This document shows positions 1 through 8,078 of a DNA stretch of 64,000 nucleotides, one piece after another. This DNA is from JAVWMQ01 sp036637375 (GTDB lineage Bacteria > Bacillota > Clostridia > Peptostreptococcales > Anaerovoracaceae). Positions within the stretch are counted from its first letter, which is position 1, and each line of letters opens with the position of its first letter. Below the pieces are notes generated by a model. That model did not search any database and was not told where the DNA came from. It was given only the letters and a program-made list of their open reading frames with translations. The position numbers and the translations under genes were made by a program. The stretch is from NCBI GenBank assembly GCA_036637375.1, contig JAVWMQ010000001.1:1-64000 (forward strand), written 5' to 3'.

Positions 1-693
1 ATGATAAGCAAATTAATTGATGCAGAAAAAGCAATAGAAGGCATCAAGGATGGAGCAACAATAATGGTTGGTGGATTTTTAGGAACAGGATCCCCAGAAA
101 TATTAATAGATGCTTTAGTGAAAAAAGGCGTAAAAAATTTAACAGTAATTGGCAATGACGGCGGATTACCAGCAGGAACTTATGGATGCGAAACAGCAAG
201 AGGAATAGGCAAATTAATTGAAGCTGGAATGGTTAAACATATTATCGCTTCCCATGTAGGAATGAATCCTTTAATTGGTAAAGGTATGAATGATGGAACA
301 TTGGAATGCACATTGGTACCACAAGGAACACTTGCAGAGGTAATTAGAGCAGCAGGAGCAGGACTTGGAGGAGTATTAACTCCAACAGGAGTAGGAACAA
401 TTATTGCAGAAGGCAAAGAAGTTCTAGAAATTGATGGAAAAGAATACTTACTAGAAAAACCACTAAAAGCAGATTTTGCTTTAGTAAGAGCCTCAGAGTG
501 TGATGAGTTTGGAAACTTTAGATGTAATCTAGCAACAAAGAACTTTAACACAGTTATGGCAACAGCGGCAGAAACAGTAATTGTGGCATCAGAAGTAGTG
601 AATAAGGTTGGAGAGAAAGAACCAGACACATACCAGATGTCAGGTGTATATGTAGATTACGTTGTAGGAGGTGAAAAAGTATGGCAGATCTAA
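1..693 (+). CDS. Family I CoA-transferase, alpha subunit (AtoD-like)
   Basis: This 230-residue protein matches the alpha subunit of two-subunit acetate/acetoacetate/butyrate-type CoA-transferases, which move CoA between short-chain acyl groups in the cytoplasm. The N-terminal glycine-rich stretch GGFLGTGSPE (about residues 23-32) is the family's CoA-binding loop region, and the length is the usual one for a separate alpha subunit. The ATG is the first base of the window, so its ribosome binding site cannot be seen, but the N-terminus aligns with the start expected for the family. The beta subunit gene overlaps its end by 13 bases, so the two are translationally coupled. The exact acyl substrate cannot be told from sequence. 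Confidence 0.92.
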   Translation: MISKLIDAEKAIEGIKDGATIMVGGFLGTGSPEILIDALVKKGVKNLTVIGNDGGLPAGTYGCETARGIGKLIEAGMVKHIIASHVGMNPLIGKGMNDGTLECTLVPQGTLAEVIRAAGAGLGGVLTPTGVGTIIAEGKEVLEIDGKEYLLEKPLKADFALVRASECDEFGNFRCNLATKNFNTVMATAAETVIVASEVVNKVGEKEPDTYQMSGVYVDYVVGGEKVWQI

Positions 694-1337
694 AGATGAG
701 AATAGCATCAAGAACAGCAAAAGAATTTAAAGATGGAGATGTAATAAATCTAGGGATAGGCCTACCTACAATGGTGGCAAATTGCTTACCAGAAGGAGTA
801 CATGTAACATTACACTCAGAAAATGGATTTACAGGGCTAGAAGCAGCAGCAGAGCCAGGAACAGAAAATGTAGATGTAATAAACTCAGGAGGAGCATATG
901 TAAATTATGCACCTCAGGCAAACTTCTTTGATACTGCAACAAGTTTTGCGATTATTAGAGGAGGCCACGTTGATGCAACAGTTCTTGGGGCAATGGAAGT
1001 AGACAAACATGGAAATCTAGCAAACTGGATAGTACCAGGCAAAATGGTAGCAGGAATGGGCGGAGCAATGGACCTAGTAGTAGGAGCAAAAAAAGTAATA
1101 ATTGCAATGCTACATACCCAAAAGGGAAGCCATAAGATTTTAGATGAGTGTACATTACCATATACAGCGTTAAAGGTAGTAGACAAAATAATTACAGAAA
1201 TGGGAGTTATGGAAGTAACAGAAGAAGGAATTGTTTTGAAGGAACTTCACAAAGACTTTACCCTAGAAGAAATTCAGGCAGCAACAGGTTGTGAGCTAAT
1301 AATAGCTAAGGACCTAAAGGAAATGGAAGAAGAATAG
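681..1337 (+). CDS. Family I CoA-transferase, beta subunit (AtoA-like)
   Basis: A 218-residue beta subunit that partners with the gene just upstream. It carries the SENG motif at residues 46-49; the glutamate (E47) is the catalytic residue that forms the glutamyl-CoA thioester in this family. The start at 681 has a strong AGGAGGTG ribosome binding site lying inside the alpha gene. A hairpin followed by a T-tract ends the transcript shortly after the stop. Substrate is unknown; acetate, butyrate, acetoacetate or hydroxybutyrate are the common choices in fermenting Clostridia. Confidence 0.93.
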   Translation: MADLKMRIASRTAKEFKDGDVINLGIGLPTMVANCLPEGVHVTLHSENGFTGLEAAAEPGTENVDVINSGGAYVNYAPQANFFDTATSFAIIRGGHVDATVLGAMEVDKHGNLANWIVPGKMVAGMGGAMDLVVGAKKVIIAMLHTQKGSHKILDECTLPYTALKVVDKIITEMGVMEVTEEGIVLKELHKDFTLEEIQAATGCELIIAKDLKEMEEE

Positions 1338-1361
1338 AAACATTATATATTTCTCATTACG

Positions 1362-1403
1362 ATAGAGGCTGGGTAACAAGATTACCTGGCTTCTATTATT
1401 TTT
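1362..1403 (+). terminator. Rho-independent terminator after the CoA-transferase genes
   Basis: A 14-bp stem with three G-T wobbles (1362-1375 with 1383-1396), a 7-base loop and a T-rich tail (TATTTTT). It lies 24 bases after the beta subunit stop. Confidence 0.75.
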
Positions 1404-1414
1404 GCATAAAATTA

Positions 1415-1423
1415 TGGTATAAT
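1415..1423 (+). promoter_or_regulatory. Extended -10 promoter for the amidase gene
   Basis: TGGTATAAT is a full extended -10 element 64 bases before the amidase start. No good -35 is seen at 17 bases, which is common for extended -10 promoters. Confidence 0.55.
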
Positions 1424-1487
1424 TAAATGCAAATGTGGTATGTAATACACATGAAAAACTATTAATAGTAGTGGAAAGGAATTAAAA

Positions 1488-2273
1488 ATGAAAAATATCA
1501 AATTAGCTATGTGCCAAATGAATGTTGTGGCAGATAAAAAAGCAAATATACATAAAGCTGAACAAATGATTAGAGCGGCAGCAGCAGAGGGTGCCAATGT
1601 CATAGCTTTGCCAGAAATATGGAACAGCCCATATGCAGTTAGACATTTTAGAGAAAACAGCGAGGAAGATGGTGGAGCAACTTATACTTTTATGTCAGAA
1701 ATTGCAAAGGAATTAGGAATTTATCTAATAGGAGGTTCAATACCAGAGCTTTGCAATGATGAAGTATATAACACATCATATTCATTTAATAAGGAAGGTG
1801 AGCTAATTGGAAAGCATAGAAAGGTTCATTTGTTTGATGTAGATATTGAAGGTGGTATTTCATTTAGAGAATCTGATGTTTTTAGTCCAGGGGACAAAAC
1901 AACTGTAATTGAAACTGAGTATGGAAACATTGGGATTGCAATTTGTTTTGATGTTAGATTTGCCGAAAGTTTTAGCAATATGAAGAATGTTAACTTAATA
2001 GTTTTACCAGCTGCATTTAATATGACAACAGGGCCAGCGCATTGGAGCCTGCTTACTAGAATGAGAGCTTTAGATAACCAGGTATACTTTGCTAGCGTAT
2101 CATCAGCAAGAGATATGAGCGGACATTACCAAGCTTGGGGGCATAGTATGGTTGCTAATCCATGGGGAGAAGTTATGGTTATGGCAGATGAGACTGAGCA
2201 AGTTTTGACAGTCGATCTTGATTTAGAGTACGTAAAAAAGGTAAGGCGAGAGTTGCCTTTGGGTATTGAATAA
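1488..2273 (+). CDS. Carbon-nitrogen hydrolase, omega-amidase/Nit2-like
   Basis: A 261-residue cytoplasmic member of the nitrilase superfamily. The Glu-Lys-Cys catalytic triad is visible as E43 (LPEIW), K112 (KHRKVHLFD) and C153 (ICFD). The pattern around K112 and the motif VFSPGD are typical of the Nit2/YafV omega-amidase branch, which hydrolyses alpha-ketoglutaramate or alpha-ketosuccinamate to ammonia and the 2-oxoacid. It has its own promoter and a ribosome binding site AAAGGAATT before the ATG, so it looks monocistronic. The C-terminus stops after RRELPLGIE, about ten residues before the RRxDLY end seen in many relatives. Function within the superfamily is inferred from motifs only. Confidence 0.85.
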   Translation: MKNIKLAMCQMNVVADKKANIHKAEQMIRAAAAEGANVIALPEIWNSPYAVRHFRENSEEDGGATYTFMSEIAKELGIYLIGGSIPELCNDEVYNTSYSFNKEGELIGKHRKVHLFDVDIEGGISFRESDVFSPGDKTTVIETEYGNIGIAICFDVRFAESFSNMKNVNLIVLPAAFNMTTGPAHWSLLTRMRALDNQVYFASVSSARDMSGHYQAWGHSMVANPWGEVMVMADETEQVLTVDLDLEYVKKVRRELPLGIE

Positions 2274-2317
2274 ATTTAGAAACTATTAAAAGATAGGGGA
2301 ACTTTTGTAAAAAACAT

Positions 2318-2346
2318 TTGCTTATTTCTCAGCTATGGTGTATACT
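2318..2346 (+). promoter_or_regulatory. Sigma-A type promoter for uraA
   Basis: TTGCTT and TATACT separated by 17 bases, ending 50 bases before the permease start. No PyrR-type leader hairpin or purine riboswitch is seen between the promoter and the gene. Confidence 0.6.
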
Positions 2347-2396
2347 AATTGACGGTAAAAAAATAGTTATTGGGTTGAGAGAAAAGGAGAAGTAAT

Positions 2397-3680
2397 ATGA
2401 ATAAAGAACAAAAGATAATTCAAGTTGATGAAAGAGTTCCTCTATCTAAAGGAATACCTCTTAGTATTCAGCATACTTTTGCAATGTTTAGTGCGTCAGT
2501 GTTAGTACCATGGTTGTTTGGAATGAATCCAGCAATAGTCTTATTGATGAATGGTATAGGAACACTGATTTTTATTTTCATTACAAAAGGTAAAGCGCCA
2601 GCGTATTTGGGTTCGAGTTTCGCCTTTTTATCGCCAACGTTTTTAATATTAGCAAATCCAAATATGGGATATCAGTATGCGTTAGGTGGATTTGTAGTAA
2701 CAGGGCTAATTCTATGTGCAATTGGAATATTAATTAAATTTGTCGGAACGGAATGGATAAATATTGTCCTACCGCCAGCGGCAATGGGGCCAATTGTAGC
2801 CTTAATAGGACTTGAGCTTGCAGGTACAGCAGCTAAAAATGGTGGGTTGATTTTGACTGAAACATACACAGCAATAAATCCGAAATTCGTAATTGCCTTT
2901 GTAGTAACTCTTGGAGTTGCAGTCTTTGGACAAGTGTTATTTAGAGGTTTTGCAGCAGCGATTGCCATACTAATTTCAATAATTGTTGGATACGTAGTAT
3001 CACTTGGTTTAGGAATTTTAGATTTTACACCAGTGCAAGATGCAGCAATCTTCGCAGTACCAAACTTTATGACACCAAAATTCAGTCTTGATGCAATTTT
3101 GATAATAATTCCAGCGTCACTGGTAGTTATTTCAGAACATATAGGTCATCAGGTTGTAACAAGTGAAATTATTGGCAAGGATTTATTAAAAGATCCAGGG
3201 CTTCATAGGTCGCTATTATCTGATGGATTATCTACAACATTATCAGGACTTGTAGGAGCTGTTCCAACTACAACTTATGGGGAAAACATTGGAGTTATGG
3301 CTATTACAAAAGTATATAGTGTTTGGGTAATTGGAGGCGCAGCAGTATTCTCAATTCTACTTGCATGGATAGGCAAAGCGGCAGCTTTAATTCAGACAAT
3401 TCCAGCTCCTGTTATGGGTGGAGTGAGTTTCCTACTTTACGGAATGATTGCAGCTTCAGGATTAAGACTTTTAGTAGACGAAAGAGTAGACTTCTCAAGA
3501 CCGAGAAACCTAGCATTAACATCTGTAGTATTTGTAACAGGGTTATCTGATGCTTTCATTGAAATTGGAAGTGTAAAATTAACAGGAATGTGTTTAGCTA
3601 CAATTGTTGGAATGATGCTTGGACTAATATTCTACATCATTGACAAGGCTGGCATTGCAAATGACAGCAAAGAAAGTTAA
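2397..3680 (+). CDS. uraA: Uracil permease (nucleobase:cation symporter-2 family)
   Basis: A 427-residue integral membrane protein with the hydrophobic pattern of the UraA/PyrP family, which imports uracil with protons for salvage. Family landmarks are the AYLGSSFAFLSP stretch (residues 69-80), the SEHIGH motif with E247, and TYGENIGV with E296 and N297; the two glutamates correspond to the nucleobase-binding residues known in E. coli UraA. Length is as expected. It is a single gene with its own promoter and a strong bidirectional terminator. Xanthine permeases belong to the same superfamily, but the motifs favour uracil. Confidence 0.9.
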   Translation: MNKEQKIIQVDERVPLSKGIPLSIQHTFAMFSASVLVPWLFGMNPAIVLLMNGIGTLIFIFITKGKAPAYLGSSFAFLSPTFLILANPNMGYQYALGGFVVTGLILCAIGILIKFVGTEWINIVLPPAAMGPIVALIGLELAGTAAKNGGLILTETYTAINPKFVIAFVVTLGVAVFGQVLFRGFAAAIAILISIIVGYVVSLGLGILDFTPVQDAAIFAVPNFMTPKFSLDAILIIIPASLVVISEHIGHQVVTSEIIGKDLLKDPGLHRSLLSDGLSTTLSGLVGAVPTTTYGENIGVMAITKVYSVWVIGGAAVFSILLAWIGKAAALIQTIPAPVMGGVSFLLYGMIAASGLRLLVDERVDFSRPRNLALTSVVFVTGLSDAFIEIGSVKLTGMCLATIVGMMLGLIFYIIDKAGIANDSKES

Positions 3681-3706
3681 TAAATTAAATAATAGAATGT
3701 AAATAA

Positions 3707-3751
3707 ATCTACCCTGGTACACTATATAAGTGTGCCAGGGTAGATTTTTTT
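3707..3751 (+). terminator. Bidirectional terminator between uraA and the AlaX-like gene
   Basis: A near-perfect 17-bp stem (3707-3723 with 3729-3745, one wobble) with a 5-base loop and six T residues on the plus strand. On the minus strand the hairpin is also followed by a T-rich stretch, so it can end both convergent transcripts. Confidence 0.9.
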
Positions 3752-3763
3752 CTATTTATTTTA

Positions 3764-4978
3764 TTAGCGCAAATGTTTGTAAAGTAGATCTATAAATGTT
3801 TCTAACATTTCTCTTTTTTGGAATATGGCTCTTGCAGAGGTATTGTTTCCGCCACCTTTGCCTTGGTATATCGGGGCATTGTCCTTTACAAGCTTACCAC
3901 AATCTATATCTCCATTTGAGAAAAGCAAAACAGTATTATCTGGAGCAGAAACAATTAATAGAAGTTTTTGTATTTCATTGCATAGAGGTCTGCCAATATT
4001 TAATAAGCTGTCTATATTCATATCATCATATTCATAAACCAATATTTCTGATTTTAAATCTTCTTTTAAAATTTCAATATCTTCTAATATGTTTTTGGTT
4101 CTAATGTTTATAATAGATTGTCTTAGTGTGTTTAATTGAGTTTTTACTTCCTTTTGTTTTAGCTCGGATGCCTGTATTTTTTCATATAGATCTTTGGCAC
4201 CCGCCGAATATTTAATGCCAAGCTTGGTAATTAAATCAAACTTGGAGTTGTAATCCTCCATAGCCCTTGAACCAGCTTCAAAGTATACTCTGTACATGCC
4301 CTTGTTGCTTTCGACTTTAAAGATTTTGACAAGGCCAACCTGTCCTGAAGTTGCAGGGTGAGTACCACAACAAGCGACACAATCGGAAGGATTTGAAACA
4401 TCACCAACGCATACTATGGTTATTTCTTCGTCAATGGCAAGCTGCTTTCGTAGAGGCAGTTTTGCTGCTTCTTCTTTGGTTTTAAAGCGCCTTGTTATAA
4501 CGGGTAAATTGGCCCAAATAGCTCGATTTGTAGCAGCCTGAGCTTCTATTGCCATATCATATGTAAGTTCTTTGTAATTTGGATCTTCCTCAAGACTTAT
4601 ATCGATGGTCATATATTCATCGCCCATGTGAAAGCCACGATTGATTCCACCAAAAAGTTTATGGAACATTCCAGACAAAATGTGTTCGCCACAGTGACGT
4701 TGCATATTGTCAAATCTATGTTCCCAGTTTAATTCAATGGAAACCTGATCACCAATTGCAAAATTGTTATCTGCAACTACATGCCAAACAGTATCCTCGG
4801 CTTCATAAACGTCAATAACTTGGATATTGTTAATTGTACCCTTGTCACAACTCTGTCCACCACCAGTTGGGAAGAAGATTGTTTGATCAAGTTCTACAGC
4901 ATTTTTTTGAATATTTGTGATAGTTGCTGTCGTAGTTTTTAAATATACATCGTCGTGAAATAATTTAATTGTGCTCAT
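3764..4978 (-). CDS. AlaX-like alanyl-tRNA editing protein with DHHA1 domain
   Basis: A 404-residue free-standing relative of the editing half of alanyl-tRNA synthetase; such proteins hydrolyse Ser-tRNA(Ala) or Gly-tRNA(Ala). The N-terminal domain (about 1-90) resembles the AlaRS barrel. The zinc-binding editing motifs are HCGEH (H95, H99) and CCGTH (C203, H207). The C-terminal part, after a lysine-rich coiled region (about 255-290), has the glycine-rich DHHA1-type GKGGGNN motif. The length fits the long AlaX-L class. The gene has an AGGAGA ribosome binding site and an extended -10 promoter on the minus strand. Confidence 0.88.
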   Translation of the reverse strand: MSTIKLFHDDVYLKTTTATITNIQKNAVELDQTIFFPTGGGQSCDKGTINNIQVIDVYEAEDTVWHVVADNNFAIGDQVSIELNWEHRFDNMQRHCGEHILSGMFHKLFGGINRGFHMGDEYMTIDISLEEDPNYKELTYDMAIEAQAATNRAIWANLPVITRRFKTKEEAAKLPLRKQLAIDEEITIVCVGDVSNPSDCVACCGTHPATSGQVGLVKIFKVESNKGMYRVYFEAGSRAMEDYNSKFDLITKLGIKYSAGAKDLYEKIQASELKQKEVKTQLNTLRQSIINIRTKNILEDIEILKEDLKSEILVYEYDDMNIDSLLNIGRPLCNEIQKLLLIVSAPDNTVLLFSNGDIDCGKLVKDNAPIYQGKGGGNNTSARAIFQKREMLETFIDLLYKHLR

Positions 4979-5003
4979 AATATTTTCTCCTATCTTTAGA
5001 ATA

Positions 5004-5012
5004 ATTATAGCA
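5004..5012 (-). promoter_or_regulatory. Extended -10 promoter for the AlaX-like gene
   Basis: On the minus strand the sequence reads TGCTATAAT, an extended -10 element about 25 bases before the start codon. A TTGTCA lies upstream but at 22 bases, too far for an ideal -35. Confidence 0.55.
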
Positions 5013-5292
5013 TAAATTCATAAAAAATACTTGACAAAAGGGAAAAAGAAATCAATCTATATAACCATTGAAAAACAGGGAAGTGGAAAAAAATGAGATG
5101 GAAAAATTTTGTAATAATTAATAAATTTACAAACAAGAATAAAGTGCGAACAACCTGTGGATAACTTACTTGAAAATTAGCTATTGACATGGAGTTAATG
5201 TTGGAATTTGCAAATTTCTTTAAAAAAAAGTATCCACAACTGCTGTTGGATAAAATTGTATACAATTTCTAAAAAAGTGTGGATAAATGAGA

Positions 5293-5325
5293 ACAGCCCC
5301 AAAAATCAAGGATTTTGAGGCTGTA
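5293..5325 (-). terminator. Bulged hairpin downstream of the aldo/keto reductase gene
   Basis: ACAGCC...GGCTGT outer arms with an AT-rich inner stem, one mismatch and one bulge. It lies about 65 bases after the reductase stop on the minus strand. The tail is only weakly T-rich, so a role as terminator is uncertain. Confidence 0.35.
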
Positions 5326-5389
5326 TAAAACTGTTCTAAAAAAACGAACATTGGTTTACATAATTCTGCAAAATGCGAAGGGTTAGAAA

Positions 5390-6526
5390 TTATTTTTTTT
5401 CTGAGAAAACAGTATGACATTCATTCATAATATTACTAATATTTAAGCTTTGAGGACAAATTTCTTCGCATTTGTGGCAACTAATACAAGCTTCAGGTAA
5501 AACTTCTCCACCAGTACGCATATTATAGTCATCAATAGTTTTATCACTACCTTCGTAAATATAGAAGTCATTTAGCAAATCTATTAATTTTGGAATATTA
5601 AGTCCAGAAGGACATGGTAAGCAGTACTGGCAGCCAGTACATGAATACTTAATTAGTTCGTTGTATTTAGCAGATACTTTGTCAATTAGGGCAATATCTT
5701 CCATAGAAAGAGAATTTGCCTCAATGGTCTCAAAAGTTTTTAGGTTTTCATCTAATTGCTCTTCGGTGCTCATACCACTTAGGATAGTCATGACCTGATC
5801 AAAGTTGCCAAGCCAGCTGAAACCCCAAGCAGCAGGTGTCTTGGCAGTGTGAGCGTTGTCCCATAATTCTTTAATAGATGGTGGTACTTTAGCGGTTAGT
5901 TTACCACCTTTTAGCGGTTCCATAATTACAACAGGAATATTTTTGCTACCAGCATACTTTAAGCCCTCAACTCCAGCTTGAAAATTTTTGTCCATGTAGT
6001 TAAGCTGTATTTGACAAAAATCCCATGGATAATAATCGATTATCTCTTTGAATAGAGGAAGCTCGTCATGATAACTAAAGCCAATATACTTAATTTTGCC
6101 TTCTTCTTTTAAACCTTCTAAGAATGGTATTACATCGTATTCAAGAATAAGTTTCCAGTGATCTTTGTCAAGGGAATGAAGCAGATAAAGGTCAATATAC
6201 TCTGTATCTAGCCTAGTCATTTGCTTATCAAATACACGTCGGTTATCGTGTTTGCCTTTGCTAGCCCATACAGGAAATTTGTCTGCCAAAAACACTTTTT
6301 CTCTATAGCCATCTTTTAGTGCTTTGCCAACTAAAGCTTCACTTTTACCTTTGTGATACATATATGCAGTATCAATATAGTTTATACCTCTATCAATACC
6401 GCTACGAATTAAGTTAATCGCCCTTGGTTCATCAATAGTTTCATCAGGATTTAATGGTAGTCTCATTGTACCAAAGCCTAGAAGTGAAAGTTTTGTGTTA
6501 CCTGCTTGAAAATTTCTATATTTCAT
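5390..6526 (-). CDS. Aldo/keto reductase with C-terminal 4Fe-4S binding domain
   Basis: A 378-residue cytoplasmic oxidoreductase. The N-terminal TIM barrel has the aldo/keto reductase tetrad D52, Y57, K83 and H117. After about residue 290 come two cysteine clusters: C296, C299, C302 and C305 followed by proline, and C347, C350, C353 and C357 followed by proline, the second being a classic ferredoxin-type 4Fe-4S motif. This fused architecture is common in anaerobes, with unknown physiological substrates. The start has a good AAAGGAG site, and it lies 12 bases after the uncharacterised gene upstream, so the two are probably co-transcribed. Confidence 0.88.
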   Translation of the reverse strand: MKYRNFQAGNTKLSLLGFGTMRLPLNPDETIDEPRAINLIRSGIDRGINYIDTAYMYHKGKSEALVGKALKDGYREKVFLADKFPVWASKGKHDNRRVFDKQMTRLDTEYIDLYLLHSLDKDHWKLILEYDVIPFLEGLKEEGKIKYIGFSYHDELPLFKEIIDYYPWDFCQIQLNYMDKNFQAGVEGLKYAGSKNIPVVIMEPLKGGKLTAKVPPSIKELWDNAHTAKTPAAWGFSWLGNFDQVMTILSGMSTEEQLDENLKTFETIEANSLSMEDIALIDKVSAKYNELIKYSCTGCQYCLPCPSGLNIPKLIDLLNDFYIYEGSDKTIDDYNMRTGGEVLPEACISCHKCEEICPQSLNISNIMNECHTVFSEKK

Positions 6527-6538
6527 TTTTATGCTCCT

Positions 6539-7714
6539 TTAATCATCATCTCTAACTAAATCTAAAAAATCATCAAAATCGTCAAATCCACTCTGTATAA
6601 AATCATAAAGAACAGGGTCTTTAAATTCATATCTACCTGTTGGGATAAGGAAGTTTCCAATAGCACCTCTAGATAAATCTGCCTCCAATGCTTTTATATC
6701 TATTAAATTATATGCAGCTACTATGAATTGACCAAAATCGGTGATGTAATAAAGTCCGAAAACATCTTCGCTCAAAAGGAAAACTTTCTTTTTGACATGG
6801 TCATTATCATTATTAAAGGCAAGAAATAGACGGCCACTTTCGTGGGCTGTTAGCATAGTGTTATAAGAAAACTCCAGTGGATGCTTAGCCATTTCTTCTG
6901 GTGATGCTGTTATTTCGTACACTGTAATAAACTCGGGCTTTGATAATATCATAGCGGCTTCCATGCTGGAAATAGCCATGGAACTTATAGGTGTCGATTT
7001 TATTATCTTTTTGTCCATGGTTTTGACTTTTGTAGTGTAAATGTGATAACGATTGTTGTAATCTATTAAAGATTCACAAAGATAATCATCACCAACCTTT
7101 TCTATACTATTTCTGCAAAATGTAGCCATTGGTATATCAGGATAAACGTTGGCCTCTACATCAGGTGCTGTCAAATAGCTTGCGCCAACAATATCTTTGC
7201 CAAAAGAACGCATCAAGAAATAGTGAATTAGTTGATAGTTATTTGTAATTGGCGTACATATTTTTTGAATCAAAATATCGATTTCGCTTGCATCTAGAGG
7301 CGAAGCCTTATCTAATATAAATTGATATTCACGTTGTGGGCTTGGAATAGGTAGATCAAGCTTTTTGTTTATTTGATAATAGTGATTAATTAAATGACAA
7401 GTTTCTCTTTCGGAAAGATTAACTTTAATTCCACCAAGACAACCTATTACTGTTTGTTCTAGATTTTTGATTTTATTAATGTCATAGCCCCAAACACTTT
7501 CGTATGATTCAAAACCAAACTCCTCTGTATCGAAATAAAAGTATTGGTATAGATCATCGAATTCGTTGCAGCCTTCTAATTCCCACTCAACAAATAAACC
7601 CATTGCACCCATGAGTCTAGTATCGGTTATATAGGCGGAAACGAAATGCTTGACGCAATCTTCTTTTGGTAATAGTCCGCCCTCTATTACTCTTAAATTA
7701 TTAATATTATTCAT
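6539..7714 (-). CDS. Uncharacterised protein, 391 residues
   Basis: I do not recognise this protein. It is an acidic-looking soluble protein with no signal peptide, no membrane segment and no obvious catalytic motif; the C-terminus is rich in Asp and Phe (FDDFDDFLDLVRDDD). Codon use is like that of its neighbours, which argues for a resident gene. It is followed after 12 bases by the Fe-S aldo/keto reductase, so a shared transcript is likely. The ATG has no visible Shine-Dalgarno sequence; a TATAAT on the minus strand (7731-7736) lies only 16 bases before it, so the leader would be about 10 bases or less. No function can be assigned. Confidence 0.75.
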   Translation of the reverse strand: MNNINNLRVIEGGLLPKEDCVKHFVSAYITDTRLMGAMGLFVEWELEGCNEFDDLYQYFYFDTEEFGFESYESVWGYDINKIKNLEQTVIGCLGGIKVNLSERETCHLINHYYQINKKLDLPIPSPQREYQFILDKASPLDASEIDILIQKICTPITNNYQLIHYFLMRSFGKDIVGASYLTAPDVEANVYPDIPMATFCRNSIEKVGDDYLCESLIDYNNRYHIYTTKVKTMDKKIIKSTPISSMAISSMEAAMILSKPEFITVYEITASPEEMAKHPLEFSYNTMLTAHESGRLFLAFNNDNDHVKKKVFLLSEDVFGLYYITDFGQFIVAAYNLIDIKALEADLSRGAIGNFLIPTGRYEFKDPVLYDFIQSGFDDFDDFLDLVRDDD

Positions 7715-7818
7715 AATTTAATTATACAACAAAAGTGATAATAATATATATATAAAAAATATTATTGTATATATAAATGTAGAAAAAATATTTTTTATTA
7801 TTTAAAAATAATTTTTGT

Positions 7819-7846
7819 TTGACACAGAGAAATTTAGGTATATAAT
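7819..7846 (+). promoter_or_regulatory. Promoter of the SAM riboswitch-metK transcript
   Basis: A consensus TTGACA and a consensus TATAAT separated by 16 bases, about 25 bases before the riboswitch. The bases between 7715 and 7818 are almost only A and T and show nothing else. Confidence 0.85.
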
Positions 7847-7871
7847 ATATTAGTAATTAAAATTTAATAAG

Positions 7872-8030
7872 CATCCTTATTAAGAGAGGCTGAGGGAATA
7901 GGCCCTGTGACGCCCGGCAACCTGTACATTTGTACGATGGTGCTAAATCCTACGGAACAAATTGTTCGGAAAGATGAGGTATATATAAGTAATACCTGCC
8001 TCTTCTTTAGAAATTAAGAAGAGGTTTTTT
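7872..8030 (+). promoter_or_regulatory. SAM-I (S-box) riboswitch with terminator
   Basis: Conserved S-box blocks are all present in order: AAGAGAGGCTGAGGGA, GGCCCTGTGACGCCCGGCAACC, GGTGCTAAATCC and AAGATGAGG. The P1 stem pairs CCTTATT (7874-7880) with GATGAGG (7973-7979). A terminator hairpin with nine pairs (7999-8007 with 8016-8024) and six T residues follows. AAGATGAGG can instead pair with the terminator's 5' arm CCTCTTCTT in eight of nine positions, giving the antiterminator. So SAM binding is expected to switch metK and the aspartokinase off. Confidence 0.95.
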
Positions 8031-8078
8031 AGTGAATCCCCAAAGGTAAAAATAGGGGAGTGAAATGGAGGAATTGAG

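Larger units (their letters stand above)
4979..5389. other. 411-base non-coding gap with DnaA-box-like sites
   Basis: No convincing gene. The stretch is very AT-rich. It holds two perfect DnaA-box 9-mers (TTATCCACA read on the minus strand) at 5156-5164 and 5278-5286, and one 8-of-9 match (GTATCCACA, plus strand) at 5230-5238. A bulged hairpin at 5293-5325 follows. Short reading frames here have no ribosome binding site or recognisable product. Confidence 0.6.

Noticed and set aside
2274..2396. A PyrR-binding attenuator or purine riboswitch before uraA
   Set aside because: No conserved loop sequence, no terminator and no aptamer blocks are seen; the leader is short.
3323..4104. Plus-strand reading frames inside uraA and opposite the AlaX-like gene
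   Set aside because: They overlap well-supported genes in other frames and have no features of their own.
4979..5389. The DnaA-box cluster as the chromosomal origin
   Set aside because: No dnaA, dnaN, recF or gyr genes are near, and gene direction does not diverge from this point; a secondary DnaA site is a better reading.
5005..5420. Short minus-strand reading frames in the gap beside the Fe-S reductase
   Set aside because: They lack ribosome binding sites, are rich in Phe, Leu and Ser as expected from AT-rich DNA, and cover the DnaA-box-like sites.
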